Positions 28,815-36,354 of a stretch of DNA of 64,000 nt are shown in pieces. Origin of the DNA: an uncultured Aquimarina sp. (GTDB taxonomy: Bacteria > Bacteroidota > Bacteroidia > Flavobacteriales > Flavobacteriaceae); contig CANMTP010000009.1 of assembly GCA_947500845.1 (NCBI GenBank), positions 97,255 to 161,254 of the forward strand, in the 5' to 3' direction. Every line of letters starts with the position of its first letter. Positions within the stretch are counted from its first letter, which is position 1. The translations under genes and the position numbers were made by a program. The notes below the pieces were generated by a model. The model saw nothing but the letters and a program-made list of their open reading frames with translations. It was not told where the DNA came from and ran no database searches.

Positions 28815-29573
28815 TTAGAACATTCCGCCATTTACACGGATGTTTTGGGCGGTCACCCAACCCGCTTCGGGACTGGTCAGGAACTTTATCGCCGGAATCA
28901 CATCAGAAATCTCTCCCAATCGGTTTTGAACCGACATATGCTTTAAGAAGTCGATGGACTGGTCGTTTTCTACTGGGTAGAAGAACGAAGTGTTCAATGG
29001 ACCTGGCGCAATTGAATTGACCGTAATGCCTCTTGAACCGATTTCTTTGGCAATCATCTTTACAAATTGTTCTGTAGCGGCTTTGGCACCTGCATATACA
29101 GAATAGAACCCTGTGGTTACCGAAGTAAGCGTAGTGGAAATGTTTACGATACGTCCACCATCCTGTACTCGTTTTGCTGCTTCGCTAAGTAAAAAGAAGG
29201 CCGTTTTGGTGTGGATGTTGAACATTTGGTCATACTCGTCTTCTTGAACTTCAGCAGCGGGTTTCTTCAACATTGTTCCTGCCGTATTGACGAGAATGTC
29301 CACTTTTCCAAAGGTGTTTTCCGCTTCGTCAAAAAGATTTTTGATTTCCGAAACACTTCTCAGGTCTGCCTGTACCAATTTGGCATCGCCATCCGAAGAT
29401 TTGATAGTATCGACTATGCTTTGTGCGTTTTCTTTACTATGGTCACTAAAGTGGTGTACAATGACGTTTGCACCTGCATTTCCTAAATACGTAGCGGTTT
29501 GTGCACCCAAGTTTTTAGATGCTCCGGTTACGATTGCTACTTTTCCTTTTAAATTTTGATTTAAATTTTCCAT
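28815..29573 (-). CDS. SDR-family oxidoreductase
   Basis: This 252-residue classical SDR has VTGASKNLGAQT (cofactor loop), LVNTAGTM (the NAG strand), Ser in NISTTLTS and YAGAK as Tyr-x3-Lys, ending with the FabG-like AQNIRVNGGMF. It is read from the AraC gene side: the 110-base gap to that gene may hold its promoter. The substrate is unknown; with the other SDRs and the zinc dehydrogenase it makes a redox-rich cluster. Confidence 0.92.
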   Translation of the reverse strand: MENLNQNLKGKVAIVTGASKNLGAQTATYLGNAGANVIVHHFSDHSKENAQSIVDTIKSSDGDAKLVQADLRSVSEIKNLFDEAENTFGKVDILVNTAGTMLKKPAAEVQEDEYDQMFNIHTKTAFFLLSEAAKRVQDGGRIVNISTTLTSVTTGFYSVYAGAKAATEQFVKMIAKEIGSRGITVNSIAPGPLNTSFFYPVENDQSIDFLKHMSVQNRLGEISDVIPAIKFLTSPEAGWVTAQNIRVNGGMF

Positions 29574-29682
29574 TTTACTATAATTTTTTAGTGAATTATT
29601 ATTTGTTTTTTAATTACACTACAAATGTCCAGTAAAAGGGCAGGGCAGGTTAGGTCTGTTTTTAAGGCCTTATGGTCAATTT

Positions 29683-30585
29683 CTAAGATTGACGATATTT
29701 CGCAGGGGTAAGCCCTGTTTTTTTCTTGAAAAAGCGTGAGAAATTGGACGTGTCGTCAAAAGTGAGACCGTATGCAATTTGCGCAATGGTTTTATTCGTA
29801 TTGTTTAAAAGTGATTTGGCCTCCGAGATAATTCGCTCATCAATCCAATCTTTCACGGTCTTACCTGTTTCCGATTTTACCACATTGCTTAGATAGTTGG
29901 GGTGCATTGATAGTTCATCGGCATACTCTTGTACATTCAGTATGTGGATCGCATTACCCTTTACGATATCCAAGAGGTTTTTATTGAGCGCCGTCTGAAA
30001 CAATTTTACGATTTCCGCAGGCCGGTTCTCGGTCGAGATAATCGCTTTATGGGACAACAATAACTCTTTGGTGAGAAATAGGAAGGTGACCAACTGATTG
30101 GCGACTATTCGCTTTTTGAACGAAGAGTCACCATTATACTCTTTTTCCATAGACGTACTCATCTCAGAGATTCTGTCAAAAGTTTTGTCATCCAAATACA
30201 TCACGGGAACGGTCTCGTTGAGCAAAAACGGAAAATCGTGCTGAACACTTCCTGGGTATTGCGACCTTAAAAATTCTAAAGAGAAGGTAATCATATAGCC
30301 TTTCCAGTTCTCTTCAATGGTAAAGGATTTAAGATGGCCCGGCAAAGTGAAGTAAAAAGAAAAAGGTTTTAACTCGAACCAGTTTTCATCTATGGTGTAA
30401 TGCCCTTTTCCGGATTCGATGACCAAGAACGCTACATAATCTGTTCTGAAATACGGGGAAGTCATCGGGTCTTCTCCGTGAAGTTTGTCCAGGCTATGGA
30501 TGGTGAAATCGAAATCCTGTTCAATTTCCAGATTGATGGAAGCGAAGAATTCGCTTATGCTTTCGTATATCTTATGGGATTTCAA
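29683..30585 (-). CDS. AraC-family transcriptional regulator
   Basis: This 300-residue protein has an N-terminal cupin-like sensor (residues 30-170, with YTIDENWFELKPFSFYFTLPG) and a C-terminal AraC DNA-binding domain (residues 200-300) with both helix-turn-helices: VQEYADELSMHPNYLSNVVK and IAQIAYGLTFDDTSNFSRFF, ending KKKTGLTPAKYRQ. It lies at the head of the minus-strand cargo block and is the obvious local regulator of the two convergent enzyme blocks, although no operator is recognisable by eye. Confidence 0.93.
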   Translation of the reverse strand: MKSHKIYESISEFFASINLEIEQDFDFTIHSLDKLHGEDPMTSPYFRTDYVAFLVIESGKGHYTIDENWFELKPFSFYFTLPGHLKSFTIEENWKGYMITFSLEFLRSQYPGSVQHDFPFLLNETVPVMYLDDKTFDRISEMSTSMEKEYNGDSSFKKRIVANQLVTFLFLTKELLLSHKAIISTENRPAEIVKLFQTALNKNLLDIVKGNAIHILNVQEYADELSMHPNYLSNVVKSETGKTVKDWIDERIISEAKSLLNNTNKTIAQIAYGLTFDDTSNFSRFFKKKTGLTPAKYRQS

Positions 30586-30655
30586 TTTGTTATTAGTGCA
30601 CCTTTTTAATTTGACTCAATATAAAATTTTTCATCAAATAAATATTGACACTTTT

Positions 30656-32101
30656 TTAATTTTTAAATATCGACCTCGCCTCCCTATAAATGCGCTCAAC
30701 ATTTGCCTGTAGCTCTTTTGCTCCATACTGTTCTTTACGTTCTGGAAGTGCCCTAACGATATCAGGTCTTTTGAAGCGGACTTTTTTATCCCTACCATCT
30801 GCAAAAGTGACGAACTCACCTTGTGTTAATCTAAAGAAAATATCCGCCCTTCTTTTGGAAACTTCTTTTTCACCTTTGGTAATCCGCGTATCCGATTTAA
30901 AAAAATTGGCGGCTTTGCTCACACTTTTGGTAGGTTGCTTGACCAGTTCAAAAAAGCGCTCATAATATTTAGCGGTGTCTGGGTCATTGACCTTTCCGAA
31001 AAATTGATACGAAAGATTGCTCAATATGGCTTTACTTGCCTTATCACCATAGAGAATATCGTTTTGAATTTTATCTTGCATCACATAAATCGTGGCTATA
31101 TCATAACTTCTTAAGGTTGCCGGAATTCGGTGCATATTCAACAATCGGATGGTGGGCGCTTCTTCCATCATTAAAAAGGAAGAGTTGGCATTGCGAACGC
31201 TCATTTGTTTGGTCACGGTATGGATGATGGTCGCAATAATCGGCGAATAGGCTGTTTCAAATTTTGGGTTGTTCACGACAGATATTACGGTTGGCTTCGC
31301 TCTTGTATTTATGTTCAAAGGGATTTCGTCAGCAGATAGTGCCATAAATATACGCTGCGAGCTTATTTTTTTAAGTGCATTCGCCAGCGTGCTCTTAACA
31401 CCGGCAGTTTGACGGTCAGAATCCTTACCGCTAATGAATGCATTGGCCATTGCATTTGCCGTATCGTTACTTTCCAAAAAAGCCACGAGGCTATCCGTGT
31501 CGAGCAATTGATGTATGGCTATAAGGTGTGGCAGGGTGCAATAATTAGGATAGGCTGTTTTCAATTTCCAAATCAATCCTGCCATCAGGCCTTCCGCAGC
31601 ATCAATGAAGAATTTTGAGCTTCCCATTGCACCAGATTCCTTTTGTTCCAATAGGTTTTCGATAAGTACTCGAGCCACCTCGTTCACGCTTTCCTCATTC
31701 TCTAAATAGCGAGGCGCAATGGGATTGACTTTGCCAAAAACCGTATCAAAAGCAATGGTAAAAAAATCAACTTCAGCTTTCACAAAAAGTGGAAATGCCA
31801 TTTCTGTGATTTCAAAATTTTTGTAATCGTGAATGACACCGCAAAATCTGTATCTACTGAAATGTTCCAGAAAGTTATACACCACACTTTCGGTCTTTCC
31901 ACTTCCCGCAGAACCGATGATGGACGCCCCACGTTTTATGTTATCGATTTTAAACTTGCCGGATTTGGTCCTGAAGTTTATTTGATATTTCACATCTCTT
32001 TTGACCGTTGCTTCGCCATCCAAAAAGACATATAAAACTACTGCCAAGGATAGCAAAGGCACTACGATGTAAACCAATATTTGTGGGATTGTATATAGCA
32101 T
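30656..32101 (-). CDS. VirD4/TraG-type conjugative coupling ATPase
   Basis: This 481-residue type IV coupling protein has an N-terminal membrane helix (YIVVPLLSLAVVLYVFL, about residues 11-27), a Walker A (IGSAGSGKTESVV, about 62-75), the Walker B region (SSFLMMEEAPTIRLL, about 305-319, with Glu-Glu for the usual Asp-Glu) and the downstream conserved MQDKIQ. It links the relaxase-DNA complex to the TraG-TraN channel. It is shorter than the 600-700 residues of many TraG/VirD4 proteins. It overlaps the methyltransferase stop by 1 base in the mobilisation operon. Confidence 0.88.
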   Translation of the reverse strand: MLYTIPQILVYIVVPLLSLAVVLYVFLDGEATVKRDVKYQINFRTKSGKFKIDNIKRGASIIGSAGSGKTESVVYNFLEHFSRYRFCGVIHDYKNFEITEMAFPLFVKAEVDFFTIAFDTVFGKVNPIAPRYLENEESVNEVARVLIENLLEQKESGAMGSSKFFIDAAEGLMAGLIWKLKTAYPNYCTLPHLIAIHQLLDTDSLVAFLESNDTANAMANAFISGKDSDRQTAGVKSTLANALKKISSQRIFMALSADEIPLNINTRAKPTVISVVNNPKFETAYSPIIATIIHTVTKQMSVRNANSSFLMMEEAPTIRLLNMHRIPATLRSYDIATIYVMQDKIQNDILYGDKASKAILSNLSYQFFGKVNDPDTAKYYERFFELVKQPTKSVSKAANFFKSDTRITKGEKEVSKRRADIFFRLTQGEFVTFADGRDKKVRFKRPDIVRALPERKEQYGAKELQANVERIYREARSIFKN

Positions 32102-32814
32102 TAGAATAGGGTTAGTTGTTTCTTATATTCATAGAATCTCTTCTTTGCAGATTCCACATATTCCTTATTGATATCCATTCCTACTAAATCATATTTCATA
32201 TTCCAACAGGCCATAGCAATGCTGCCACTTCCCAAATGTGTATCAATGATTTTATCACCATTTTTGGCATAGTTCATAAGCAGCCATTCATAGAGCGCTT
32301 TTGGTTTTTCCGTAGGATGTATTCTCATTTGTTTATTTTTCATATTCTGTTGAAGCATCCCGTTCCATAACCATCTAAAACATCGCATAGGTCTATCGAA
32401 AGATGTCCAAGCGAGTTCCCCATCAGCAAAATCGGTATTGTACTTAGGATCCGTTCTTTTGTCCCAAAAAATCCAACCTCGAGACTTAGGTAACGGGAAA
32501 AAGTTACCGCCCCAAATGATTTGATTTTTAGAAACTCTCATTAACTCTTTCCAATATTTTTTTTCAGGTATAGCTTTGTCCCAATCGCCAATTGAGCTAT
32601 AGTCTCTTCTTTTGGCCAGACCAGCTTTAAGGCTTTGTGTAAAATTCATTTTATGGATACTGATTCCATATGGTGGGTCAACTATGGCCAAATCAAACTG
32701 CTTATCGTTGCATTGCTTTAGGTACTGCATACAGTCCATTGTAAACAGCTCAATCTTTGGTGCATCGAAGCTTGTTCTTCTGTCAGATATGTCCTGTAGA
32801 TTTTCCATAGACAA
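32101..32814 (-). CDS. Site-specific DNA adenine methyltransferase (beta class)
   Basis: This 237-residue N6-adenine (or N4-cytosine) methyltransferase has the catalytic motif DPPYGI at residues 46-51 and, downstream, the AdoMet motif region with KIIDTHLGSGSIAMAC (about 190-205). That order defines the beta class. HPTEKPKALYEWLL is also a family hallmark. No restriction enzyme accompanies it. It sits inside the mobilisation operon between relaxase and coupling protein, so an anti-restriction or DNA-marking role in transfer is likely. Confidence 0.92.
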   Translation of the reverse strand: MSMENLQDISDRRTSFDAPKIELFTMDCMQYLKQCNDKQFDLAIVDPPYGISIHKMNFTQSLKAGLAKRRDYSSIGDWDKAIPEKKYWKELMRVSKNQIIWGGNFFPLPKSRGWIFWDKRTDPKYNTDFADGELAWTSFDRPMRCFRWLWNGMLQQNMKNKQMRIHPTEKPKALYEWLLMNYAKNGDKIIDTHLGSGSIAMACWNMKYDLVGMDINKEYVESAKKRFYEYKKQLTLF

Positions 32815-32820
32815 CTTAGT

Positions 32821-33852
32821 TTAAATCCCGATTGAGCTCGATTTAATGGCCACCTCAGCACCTTTTCTTAATCTTTTGAAAACCCGAAGTGCCAATTGCG
32901 CTTTACTGGTGGGAATATTGGGAATCAACGGTATTCCTGATTTGCCCATTACTTTGAACGCCAATGCCTTTTCGTTAGCGGGCAATTTCAATAGCGCGGC
33001 GTAGTACAGCTTTGGGTGCTTCACAAAGTCTTTTCTGGCCTTGTAGGTTTCAGCAAAGTTTCGGTCATAGCCAAAGGTTTTGTCAAATGTTTTTTCAGCC
33101 GCTTGAAAAAATTTATCCCTGTCAAAACCGCGCCCTATCTTTTTACCGTGCATCTCTACATTGGATGCCTTGTACTTGCTTCCTGGGGAAAGACTCACCG
33201 AGTTGGAAGCATCCTTCCGGCTCACGATGATATGGATGTGGCTTTGATTTCCAGCTTTCTGCATTCCCTGTACGATGCGGATAGCGTTTTGTTGGTGCGG
33301 TGCCTCTTTTTCCAATTTGCCAATTTTTAGTTTTAAGCGTTCGATATTTCCCGTTGCCTCGCCGTGTTCTATTTTTCGTATTTCCTGTTTTAGTTTTAAA
33401 ATTTTGGTGGCATACGGTTGATTCTCACGAACCTGCCTGTCCGTTCCCTTGAAGGTTCGTTGATGCTCAATCTTGGCATAGTACTTTATATCATCGACCG
33501 TAATTGCCCGACCGTTTATTTCACGGTTGAAAGACTTCACGTATTCCTTCATCAGCTCTCGGGTATACACTTTTAAATCCTTAGAACTGTTTTCTAATCG
33601 TCGCAATTCATATTTAGATGGACTTACAGTAATGGAATAAAACTTGGGTTCTTTCTTTTTGAGTTTGGCGGTGTTTCCATCAATTTCCTGAACCACTTCT
33701 TTAGCCGATATTTCATCGCCATATTGGTTAAAGAAATGTTCCATTTCTTCTTGCTGACGACCCTCATTTTCCTTCTCTAAATATGACACAAAACTGGCTG
33801 AGCTCTGCCCATAGTTTTTGTCCAATTTCTGTGCGGTTATGGTGATGTACAT
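32821..33852 (-). CDS. Relaxase / mobilisation protein (MobB-like, DUF5712 type)
   Basis: This 343-residue protein begins MYITITAQKLDKNYGQSSAS, as in Bacteroidota relaxases of the DUF5712 group. A histidine motif (NQSHIHIIVSRKD, about residue 205) matches the metal-binding HxH of relaxases. A tyrosine-containing segment near residues 85-100 (VYTRELMKEYVKSF) could supply the nicking residue. The C-terminus is basic. It follows the small accessory gene by 11 bases; the presumed oriT lies upstream at 34263-34460. Confidence 0.82.
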   Translation of the reverse strand: MYITITAQKLDKNYGQSSASFVSYLEKENEGRQQEEMEHFFNQYGDEISAKEVVQEIDGNTAKLKKKEPKFYSITVSPSKYELRRLENSSKDLKVYTRELMKEYVKSFNREINGRAITVDDIKYYAKIEHQRTFKGTDRQVRENQPYATKILKLKQEIRKIEHGEATGNIERLKLKIGKLEKEAPHQQNAIRIVQGMQKAGNQSHIHIIVSRKDASNSVSLSPGSKYKASNVEMHGKKIGRGFDRDKFFQAAEKTFDKTFGYDRNFAETYKARKDFVKHPKLYYAALLKLPANEKALAFKVMGKSGIPLIPNIPTSKAQLALRVFKRLRKGAEVAIKSSSIGI

Positions 33853-33863
33853 TATTCTCTCTT

Positions 33864-34262
33864 TTAGATTTCTTTGTTCGTATTTCTGCTTTCGCGAAAG
33901 CGTACTTCGTCCTTTTTCTCTATGGTTTTCTTTTCCAAAATCAACGGTTTCTTTTTGGGTTCTGCTTCTTTGAACAAGGATTCCATCATCGCAACGGTAG
34001 GCTTGGTTTGGCTCTTTTCGATATCGCGCAAAATGGCAATGACACCATTGATTCGCTTTTTGATAAGCGCTTCCAGCGTCTGCATTTTCGGCCCTAAATT
34101 CTCGCCAGGCGAAATGCCATTATCTTCAAAAAACTCGAGCATCAAGAGCAAGGTCATCGATTGTGATTTTGAAATTTGACGTGAAAATTGCCTAAATTTC
34201 TTGACCACAGATGTTTTGATGCTTATGCTCTCGAACCGTTCATTTTCATATCCTTTATCCAT
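33864..34262 (-). CDS. BfmA/BtgA-type mobilisation accessory protein
   Basis: This 132-residue protein has an N-terminal ribbon-helix-helix-like segment (FESISIKTSVVKKFRQFSRQ) and a helical, very basic C-terminus. Size and wording match the BfmA/BtgA group, which binds oriT and recruits the relaxase. It is the first gene of the mobilisation operon. The start is at the edge of the oriT-like region, with two copies of a TTTTTC(C)GTGAAAA direct repeat at 34263-34317 that could be its binding sites. Confidence 0.82.
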   Translation of the reverse strand: MDKGYENERFESISIKTSVVKKFRQFSRQISKSQSMTLLLMLEFFEDNGISPGENLGPKMQTLEALIKKRINGVIAILRDIEKSQTKPTVAMMESLFKEAEPKKKPLILEKKTIEKKDEVRFRESRNTNKEI

Positions 34263-34460
34263 TTTTTCGTGAAAAATTTGCCCGTTTTACTGGGCTGCGA
34301 CGGTTTTTCCGTGAAAAGTGTTCTCAATCCTCGTTAATTCATAGTTTTAAAAAAGTCAAATACTTGATTTCCAAAACTTTGAAAAAGAAAAGGAATCCCC
34401 AACATCGCGCAGCGTGTTGTCCTCTTGCTATTCCTTTTCGTCCCGCTCGCGGGACAAAAT
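34263..34460. other. Candidate origin of transfer (oriT) region
   Basis: This non-coding stretch directly upstream of the mobilisation operon is dense in symmetry. It holds direct repeats TTTTTCGTGAAAA (34263-34275) and TTTTTCCGTGAAAA (34304-34317). A 10-base perfect inverted repeat, GAAAAGGAAT (34387-34396) and ATTCCTTTTC (34430-34439), encloses a nested stem AACA-CGC/GCG-TGTT (34401-34418). A perfect GTCCCGC/GCGGGAC hairpin with a 2-base loop (34440-34455) follows. This is what an oriT with accessory-protein sites looks like; the nick site cannot be placed. From 34461 to 34657 nothing further is recognised. Confidence 0.6.
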
Positions 34461-34657
34461 TCCATACCATTACAAAAGGTAATGGCTCTTACATCTGATA
34501 AAAAGTGGATGGAATTATTTAAGAAAAAGAAAATGGAAACGTGAGATTATCCATATCAAAAAATCAAATTCCTTGCGGATAATTCAATTCGTATTTGGGT
34601 AGAAATAAAAAAGACCCTTGAAAAAATCAAAGGTCTACTTACATCGGTTTTCTGTTT

Positions 34658-34855
34658 TTAGATGTTGAATACGAAATTGTAACTGTATAGATTTCGCATT
34701 GCTTCTTCGTCGAGCATCTTATCCAAATTGGTACTATGCTCTGTGGCATGGTCCATTAAATCCTTGCCGTATTTTTGTTTTACATCCGCTTTGGAATTTG
34801 CCAATAAACGTTCCTGAGTCTCTTCGCTCAAATCGGTAAAATTTAGATAAATCAT
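34658..34855 (-). CDS. Small acidic ICE protein of unknown function
   Basis: This 65-residue soluble protein (MIYLNFTDLSEETQERLLAN start) is helical and acidic, with no recognised domain. The ATG at 34855 is preferred to a TTG 9 bases upstream. It follows the 34868 gene by about 12 bases in the same direction and is probably co-transcribed with it and the SSB gene. Small proteins of this sort are common in the housekeeping block of Bacteroidota ICEs. Confidence 0.65.
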   Translation of the reverse strand: MIYLNFTDLSEETQERLLANSKADVKQKYGKDLMDHATEHSTNLDKMLDEEAMRNLYSYNFVFNI

Positions 34856-34867
34856 AACTTCCAAATT

Positions 34868-35248
34868 TTAGTATTCGCTCGGCAACATCAGCGTATCGTT
34901 TACAAAAAATAATCGCAGTTCATCAAGTGGAAAATCGGTGGCATTGTAACGGTGTGTTTCCAAAACATTATCGTTTCCATCGCTGTAAATAATTTCGGCT
35001 TCATAACCAATAAAGTCTTGTCTGTCCTCGGACAATCTCTTAAAATCTACGGTAATAAATTCGCTTCGGTTCATCAGACTTTTGGCAATGACCGAAGCAT
35101 CCGTAATGAGCCAAAAACATTCGGCGACTTCCGTTAGATATTTCAATCCGTCTGTAAATAGTGTTCTTATCAGCGGCAGGGAATAGAACATTTCCGTTCC
35201 CGTAAAATATTGCAACCGCTCTTTAATTTCGTTAACTTGTGCTTCCAT
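34868..35248 (-). CDS. Hypothetical ICE protein, DUF6876-like
   Basis: This 126-residue protein has LQYFTGTEMFYSLPLIRTLFTDGLKYL cut by short loops, then a CFWLITDASVIAKSL segment and a beta-rich tail with FPLDELRLFFVNDTLMLPSEY. The pattern (tower of aromatic residues, FWLI.D, L.E...Y) is close to DUF6876 proteins found in conjugative elements of this phylum. The function is unknown. It lies 75 bases downstream of the SSB gene. Confidence 0.65.
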   Translation of the reverse strand: MEAQVNEIKERLQYFTGTEMFYSLPLIRTLFTDGLKYLTEVAECFWLITDASVIAKSLMNRSEFITVDFKRLSEDRQDFIGYEAEIIYSDGNDNVLETHRYNATDFPLDELRLFFVNDTLMLPSEY

Positions 35249-35323
35249 TGTTTTCTATATTAATAGTGAATAATGAAAAAGAGGGCGAAACTTTCCACAG
35301 GTGCGCCCTCTTTCTTTTGAATG

Positions 35324-35680
35324 TTACTCGGCAGATGTGTTGCCGTTTTTAGACCCTAATAAAAGAATCTCATTGGCTTCCACTTCGGTTACATAGCGAG
35401 TGTTGCCATCATCGGTAGTATAAGAGCGTGTTTTGAGTTTCCCCACTACACCGATTTCCTTGCCCTTTCCTGCGTATTTTTCGATGATTTCGGCGGTCTT
35501 GCCCCAAGCCACGACCGTGTGCCAGTCCGTGCTTTGCACTTTCTCGCCTTTGGCATTCTTGTAATACTCATTGGTCGCCAAGGATAGGCGCGCAACTTTC
35601 TTTCCGCTTTCAAGGTTAGTAATGGTTGGTTCTTGACCAACGTTTCCAATTAACTGTACGTGATTTTTAATAGTACTCAT
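35324..35680 (-). CDS. ssb: Single-stranded DNA-binding protein
   Basis: This 118-residue protein consists of one OB fold: HVQLIGNVGQEPTI, ARLSLATNEYYKN, TDWHTVVAWGKTAEII, YAGKGKEIGVVGKL and TEVEANEILLLG are the standard SSB strands. It lacks the usual acidic C-terminal tail (DDDIPF), ending NGNTSAE, so it probably does not recruit the host partners that bind that tail. A plasmid/ICE-type SSB protecting transferred single strands fits its place near the mobilisation genes. Confidence 0.93.
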   Translation of the reverse strand: MSTIKNHVQLIGNVGQEPTITNLESGKKVARLSLATNEYYKNAKGEKVQSTDWHTVVAWGKTAEIIEKYAGKGKEIGVVGKLKTRSYTTDDGNTRYVTEVEANEILLLGSKNGNTSAE

Positions 35681-35690
35681 AATAAAAGAT

Positions 35691-35843
35691 TTAAATAGTA
35701 ATTAATAGGCTATCCGAACCCTTCGGACAGTTTGCGTTTCTATTTTTTTTGAATGATTTACTTATTTTATCCAGAGCGTTTTCCTTTTTTTGTTTTTTTA
35801 ACTTCATTTCCGCTTCCGTGTTGATGATTGTGCAAGAATTCAT
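35691..35843 (-). CDS. Possible small basic protein upstream of ssb
   Basis: This 50-residue lysine-rich frame (MNSCTIINTEAEMKLKKQKK start) ends 10 bases before the SSB gene in the same direction. A longer frame to 35915 adds 24 low-complexity Lys/Ser residues and lacks support. Highly basic short proteins occur in such ICE blocks, but this one matches nothing I know. Low confidence. Confidence 0.35.
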   Translation of the reverse strand: MNSCTIINTEAEMKLKKQKKENALDKISKSFKKNRNANCPKGSDSLLITI

Positions 35844-36132
35844 AGTTTTCGTTTTTGATTTACTTCCCTTAGAGCCTTCGCTGTTACCTTTTTTTGTTGC
35901 TGAACGATTTGACAATCGGCTGGGGCGGTAAGGCGTATAAAAAGTGAAGCGCAGCGCAACGGTTTATGCCGCCGTCCGCCCTAGGCTATTGTAGTTTTGC
36001 TGGCAAAAAAAGGTAGGGACAGCGTGGTCTCGGAAGTGTGTCAGAATACGCTAGTGAATTGCCCAATCATAGGAAGTGGAAATGAAACTGAAAATTCACA
36101 GTTCAGTACCAGCGAACGTATCCGCTTTTGAA

Positions 36133-36277
36133 TGACGGAATGAAGTGTCCCTTCCCAGCTCAGCGGGCAGGGTTAACGAAATGAAGGAAGTAAAAAGCGG
36201 ATGGGTTCAAGACCTTTTAGTGAAGCTCTTTTCCCGTAATGTAGCTTTTTGCAAAATGCAGGGGAATGTGCTGAACG
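36133..36277. repeat. Structured repeat, copy A (of three)
   Basis: This is the first copy of a 110-170 base element also found at 38622-38735 and 40014-40183. The shared blocks are GGAATGAAGTGTCCC, GGTTAACG.AATGAA, TAGTGAAGCTCTTTTCCC, a hairpin and GGGGAATGTGCTGA. Hairpin 1 is CCCTTCCC/GGGCAGGG (36149-36172), hairpin 2 is TTTTGCAAAA (36247-36256). The strand of any transcript is unknown. The rest of 35931-36354 has no gene; a small TTTTGC/GCAAAA stem near 35995 may be a further degenerate copy. Confidence 0.75.
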
Positions 36278-36354
36278 ATATACGAGGTTGTGTATGATGT
36301 TTTGTCCTTACCTAAAGCAGTTATGTACTATAATTTGTCGTGCTTTTATAGTTT

